64,000 bases of DNA from Phylloscopus collybita. Lineage: Eukaryota > Chordata > Aves > Passeriformes > Phylloscopidae. Where the stretch lies: the NCBI GenBank assembly GCA_027886175.1, contig JAJNNQ010000011.1, positions 3,162,001-3,226,000 of the forward strand, read 5' to 3'. The notes below the pieces were generated by a model, which made no database searches, was not told the DNA's origin, and saw only the letters and a program-made list of their open reading frames with translations. This document shows positions 58,436-64,000 of the stretch, piece after piece. The stretch's first letter is position 1. Every line of letters starts with the position of its first letter. The position numbers were made by a program, and so were the translations under genes.

Positions 58436-59333
58436 TGTTATAAATGCACATTATAAAGTTGGCTTTTCACAAGTATTAAGATGAATGCCAGATGTATAAT
58501 GCAGAAAGTCCTGCTGTATTTCCTTTCTAACATCTTAGAAATGTGATGAATGTGTACTTTCTTTTTGAGTTGTAAAAACCTTTTTGTAAAACCAGTCAAA
58601 CCAATTGACTGAAGAACTGAATCAAACCCTCAACAGAAAGATAAGGGGAGAGGATCTTCCTGCATTCCTGAGCTAACTAGATCAAGATAGTGATGAACAA
58701 AAAGCTACAAGAAGGAATTTATTGATCTCCTGGTATCAGAAGAATAAGACATGAAATGACTACCAGACACCAACAAGAACTTTATCTAATAAAATGTGAA
58801 TTTGGTACAATGAGACAAGGCTTGGGGGAAGGGGAGGCCAAAAACCAAGGGAACATCTGAACTCAAAAGAATGTTTGAAAAATGCATATGTAAAAGGTTA
58901 ATCCTTAAAAGCAAGGAATCTGAAGGAGTGCCTGTGCTTGTGGAGTCTCCTGTACCCCTCCCAGGTGTGGCAGGGGCTTTCTCCCCCATGGTTCCCTGCA
59001 GACATTGTGTGGTCTTCTCCCTGGGTTTCTCAAGCCCATCACCCCTGCCCATGGTATCCCCTTTCCCTATTTCCCCATTGGCTGTGGGGGCCTGGTGTCC
59101 AGTTTGTGTCTCCCTATGGTCAATTGCCCCCTGCCCTGCCCCCTGTACCACCCACAAACCTCAGACACTACATAACTGAGAAAAACCACACAATCAACTT
59201 CTTCATCCTCACCCCCTCACTGGTTCGGGGTGGGGGGGAAAAATGGATTGTAGAGCTTAATAAAGAGACTTGCCTTGTTTGCTTCCCTGCCAGCGGGTGA
59301 ACCTCCCTGGACACGATGATCACTGCTGCCACA
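58436..59333 (+). mobile_element. probable solo LTR between F3 and zinc-finger C
   Basis: Starts TGTTATAAATGCAC and ends ATCACTGCTGCCACA, 898 bp, with CCCATTGGCTG (CCAAT) at about 59075 and AATAAA at 59259-59264 followed by a U5-like tail. Flanks CGAGG and CGTGC do not match, so the 5' end is uncertain. Confidence 0.5.
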
Positions 59334-59613
59334 CGTGCTGCTACAGAAAGTCAACAAATCCATTCTCCCCAAGGAATTCCCAGTGTCTGTCTGTGTCCTG
59401 ATGGATGTTCCTGCCCCTGCGTTCATCCAGGTGCCCACGGGGAGACAGGAAATTGTGGAGTCCCCCCAGCCAGGTGTCTTCCCAACAGGGATCACCAGGG
59501 CTCTGCCCAACAGGGGTCACTGGGGATCATCCAACGCTGATCCTCCCACGGGGGATGGAGCTGGAGCAACACACGAAGCTCTTCCCGCTCTCAGGGCACT
59601 CCCAGGGGTTCCC

Positions 59614-60873
<1,260 letters not shown>

Positions 60874-61369
60874 TGCTGCTTCTCCTTCCCTTCTCCTCCT
60901 GCCCCCAGGATTGACTGGGGACCCGAGAGTGTCCAGGAGACAGACGAGTGACAGATCAGGGGGGGCTGGGAAGAGTCAGCAGGGAGAGAGCACTGAAAAT
61001 CTCATCAGGGAGGACACTGGGATCTTCAGGGAGGAACCATGGCAGGGCACCCATGCAGGGTGGAAAAGGGAAAGCCAGGAAGGGGTCCTGGCAAAAGGGA
61101 TGATGATCCCAAAATATCTCTGAAGGGTCTCTTGTGAGAATGGTGAGGCAGTTTGCACATTCTCCCAGAGGTAATTAAGGACATGGACAGCCAGGGGGGC
61201 AATTAGGGAAGTCAAGAAGGGATTTGGACAACAGGGGATGGATGGTGTTGGTGTGCTGGGAAGGGAAAGGGTGAAGGGCAGTGTGCAGGAATATGGTGAA
61301 GGCAAGAAGCAGCAGCAGGAATCGATGTGGGAAGAAAAAGGATGATGGAAAAGAGGAAGAAGACTGGAA
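60874..61369. other. copy C intron next to the first coding exon
   Basis: Aligns with 14380-14842 of copy A and 48900-49430 of B. It contains the intact acceptor and, further upstream, the gag-leader-like part of the ERV1 relic. No separate gene is seen. Confidence 0.5.
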
Positions 61370-63959
61370 ATGTGGATTTCACCTGCAAGGATCGAGATTA
61401 TCCTTGAAGGCCTTTGCTTGGGTCCCTGCAGAAATGAATGGCTTTGCAGAAAGCTCAGCAGCTGTCAGAGGATGAGCACCCACAGGCACTCAGGGGGGCT
61501 GCAGGAGGGGCAGAAGAAGCCCCTGCAGCACTTGGTCACAAAGGCACAGCAGGGGAAGAAGGCAAGAAGGGAGGAGGAAAAGGCCAAGGGGAAGAAGGCA
61601 AAGGCCATGGCAGAGTTTCTACAGCCCCTGAGGGATCAAGCCCAGGGCCCAAGGGGGCCCCAGCACCCAGGGCACCGGCTCGGCCACAAGGACCTGGCAG
61701 AGGCATTGCCCTCCTGGGCAGGGGAGAGCCCACCCAAACAGCCCCTGGCAAGGAATCAGGCTGCCAGCTGCAGGCCACAAGGACACTGCAAGCACAGACA
61801 GCAGCACCCTCACCAGCAGCAAGTCCACCCCTGCAGGGACATGGACTGGGAGGGGTGGCAGAGCTCCCATCACACCAGGGACCCACTGCACTGGAGCCCT
61901 GGAGAACATTCAGGGTGGCTCTGCATCGACAGGAGGCCTTTCCTCACAGACACAGGGGCCTCTCCAGCCACTCTCAATCTCACACCTAAGGGGGGAAAAG
62001 GCCAAAAATGTCTTTGATTAGTCAGGGGGTGAGTGGGAAAGATGAGCAGCTGTGTTTTATTCAACCACTCTTAGCAGATGTGGGGATGGGTTGGAAATGC
62101 AGGAATTTTCAATTGCTTCTAAATGTGATGGTCATTGACTGGGAAGGGATTTGATGGCTAATTTGGGAATGCAAATTAATATTGTCAAAGGTGATACACA
62201 GGCTAGTTCTCCTGTACCTCTGTGACAAATGTCTGGCAAGGCCTGGGCTGAAGTGAACCCAGAAATGTGGGCAGCCCCAGGAAAATTGGGAAAAATCAGA
62301 TCCCCAGCCTCTCCAAGTTCCTCTGAAGCAACCAGGACAAGTGGGGTCTAAAAGCAATCCCCTATTCCCAGGGAGGGAAGGAAGGGCTCACAGCCTGGTA
62401 TTGAGCCCCTGGGAAAGGCAGGGCTTTTGGAGCCAGGGGTCTCTCCCTGTAATGCTCCTGTGCTGCCAGTCAGGAAATCAGATGGAATCCACAGAATGGT
62501 GCAGGACCTAAGAACAATAAACGAGATTCTGAAACCCAGGCACCCCACAGTCTCAGATCCTGACACCATCTGGAACCAGGTTCCCTCCTCACACTGCTCC
62601 CATTCTGCCCTTGATGGAAAAGATGCTTTCTGGGGATGCCCACTCACACAGGGTGGTGAACAGGGTTTGGCCTTGGAGTGGGAACAAGAGGGAGAAGGGA
62701 AAATGGGAAAGACGTGGATGGTGCTGCTGCAGGGATGCAGGGAAGCACCAGCCTTATTGGGGCAAGCCTTGCAGAAAACATCAAAAGAATTCACCTCACC
62801 CCCAGGGATTGGGTTAATGCAGGGTGTGGGTGACTCCAGCTCCAGTCAGGAGGACAAGAATAAGTAGTAGAAGAAGCCTCTGTGAAATGCCTCAGTTTTC
62901 AGGCTAAAAATATCTTTGAGTATTTGAAAAAAACAAACAGAAATGGTGGAGAAAAAGGTTAAATGTTTGGGACATATTTTGACTGAAGGTTTGTGGTGAA
63001 TTGACCCAGAGAGGGTCCAAAGAATCTCAGAAGTAACCTTACCCAGGACTAAAGAGGAGCTGTGACAGTTCTGAGGATTAACAGGGAATTGCAGGACCTG
63101 CACTGAGGATTCTCTGCTCCAGCCAGAACATTGTGTGACTTTGTAACCCCAGGCAGCCTCAGTGTTATGGGATGGACACGAGAAAGAGAACAAAGCTGGA
63201 GAAAATAAAAACCCAAAATGATTGATGCCCCAGCCATGGCTCTCCCAGGCTCAGCAAAGGAACTGGAATTGCCTGGGAATGTCAAACAGGCCACGGCTGA
63301 GCCTGCACTGAAGGCAAGGGAGCAGCAGCCAGGGCTCCACAGCGGGGGAAGCCCCTGTGCCTGCCCACAGATCCTCTGCTGGAATGCTCTGCCTGGGCAC
63401 CCTCCCTTGGCATCTCCAGGCACTGCGGGCCAATCCTTGCTGCCACTGCTGCAGCTTCAGGGCTTTCTGTGCCTGCACTGCCACAGGGGCTGGGGAGACA
63501 CCGGGAGAATTCCACTCTGGGCCTCAGCCACACTCACACTCTGGGCTGGCTGGGCTTAGATGGGTGGAAAAGAGACCAACTTTAAAATTGTTTTTGATTT
63601 CATTTCTCCACTCAGCCTCGGTTGGCCTTTGCCCCGGGGAAAGGAATTTTCAAGGTTTTATTTGAAGGGATGTTACACCACTCAGCAGAGATGAGTTGAA
63701 CATCTCACCAGACTGGGAAGAGCCCAAAAGATCCCCACAGAGAGAACAACCATCAACAAAACATCAACGACCATCAGCAACCAGCAACCAACACCCAGCC
63801 CAGACACTGCCCCTGGAAGAGCTGCAGAGACCTGGGCTGGAAAAGGCTGAGAAGGAATTCCAGCAGTGCAGACCTGATTAACATCAGAGGCAAAGGAATC
63901 CGGGTCCAACAGGAAATCAAATCCTGAGAACTCAGCAACTTGGAAGCAATGAACATCAA
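61370..63959 (+). mobile_element. ERV1 relic antisense in copy C intron (cut by window end)
   Basis: Plus strand, same element as in A and B. 61370-62017 gag tail and protease edge (FLTDTGASPATLNL). 62427-62867 reverse transcriptase (SPCNAPVLPVRKSDG, KDAFWGCPL). 63218-63559 connection (DAPAMALPGSAKELELPG). 63696-63881 a further conserved stretch. The env part would lie beyond 64000. Confidence 0.75.
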
Positions 63960-64000
63960 ACCAAGGGATTTCTATGGGTTCAGACTGTAAAAAGTTTAGG

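Overview
This looks like nuclear DNA of a bird, most likely a songbird (inference). The evidence is introns with GT..AG boundaries, HYDIN exons, a duplicated C2H2 zinc-finger family of the kind expanded in passerines, and many LTR elements of ERV1, ERVK and ERVL type. No bacterial genes, tRNA, rRNA or CRISPR array is visible. The species and chromosome cannot be named from the sequence. The LTR density and many broken copies suggest a repeat-rich accessory region.

Layout. 0.15-5.4 kb (+): six exons of a HYDIN-like cilium gene, only a small slice of the full gene. 8.9-16.6 kb (+): zinc-finger gene copy A, with a CpG/CCAAT promoter, a non-coding first exon, a long intron holding an antisense ERV1 relic, a basic first coding exon and a 9-finger last exon. 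16.7-36 kb: a retroviral graveyard. It contains a CATGGTCAT minisatellite split by LTR insertions, the 3' end of an ERV1 provirus with env, an ERVL provirus with two LTRs, gag and pol, and an ERVK mosaic (dUTPase, protease, RT, gag, integrase, env). 36.4-40.2 kb (+): a broken exon with a 10-bp minisatellite, then F1, the first of three copies of an unrecognised, probably helical two-exon gene. 41.5-42.7 kb: nested LTRs and a two-finger remnant. 44.2-50.8 kb (+): zinc-finger copy B, disabled. 53.4-58.2 kb (-): F2 and F3. 59.6-64.0 kb (-): zinc-finger copy C with 7 fingers, apparently intact.

The right half is built from direct and inverted duplications. F1 and F2 are inverted copies that share even their upstream DNA. 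F2 and F3 are direct copies. Zinc-finger copies B (+) and C (-) flank the F2/F3 pair. Each zinc-finger copy carries the same ERV1 relic antisense in its intron, so that insertion predates the duplications. The most interesting candidates are the F1/F2/F3 family and the ERVL provirus. The ERVL gag begins with a hydrophobic domain and is separated from an in-frame pol by one UAG lying in a hairpin.
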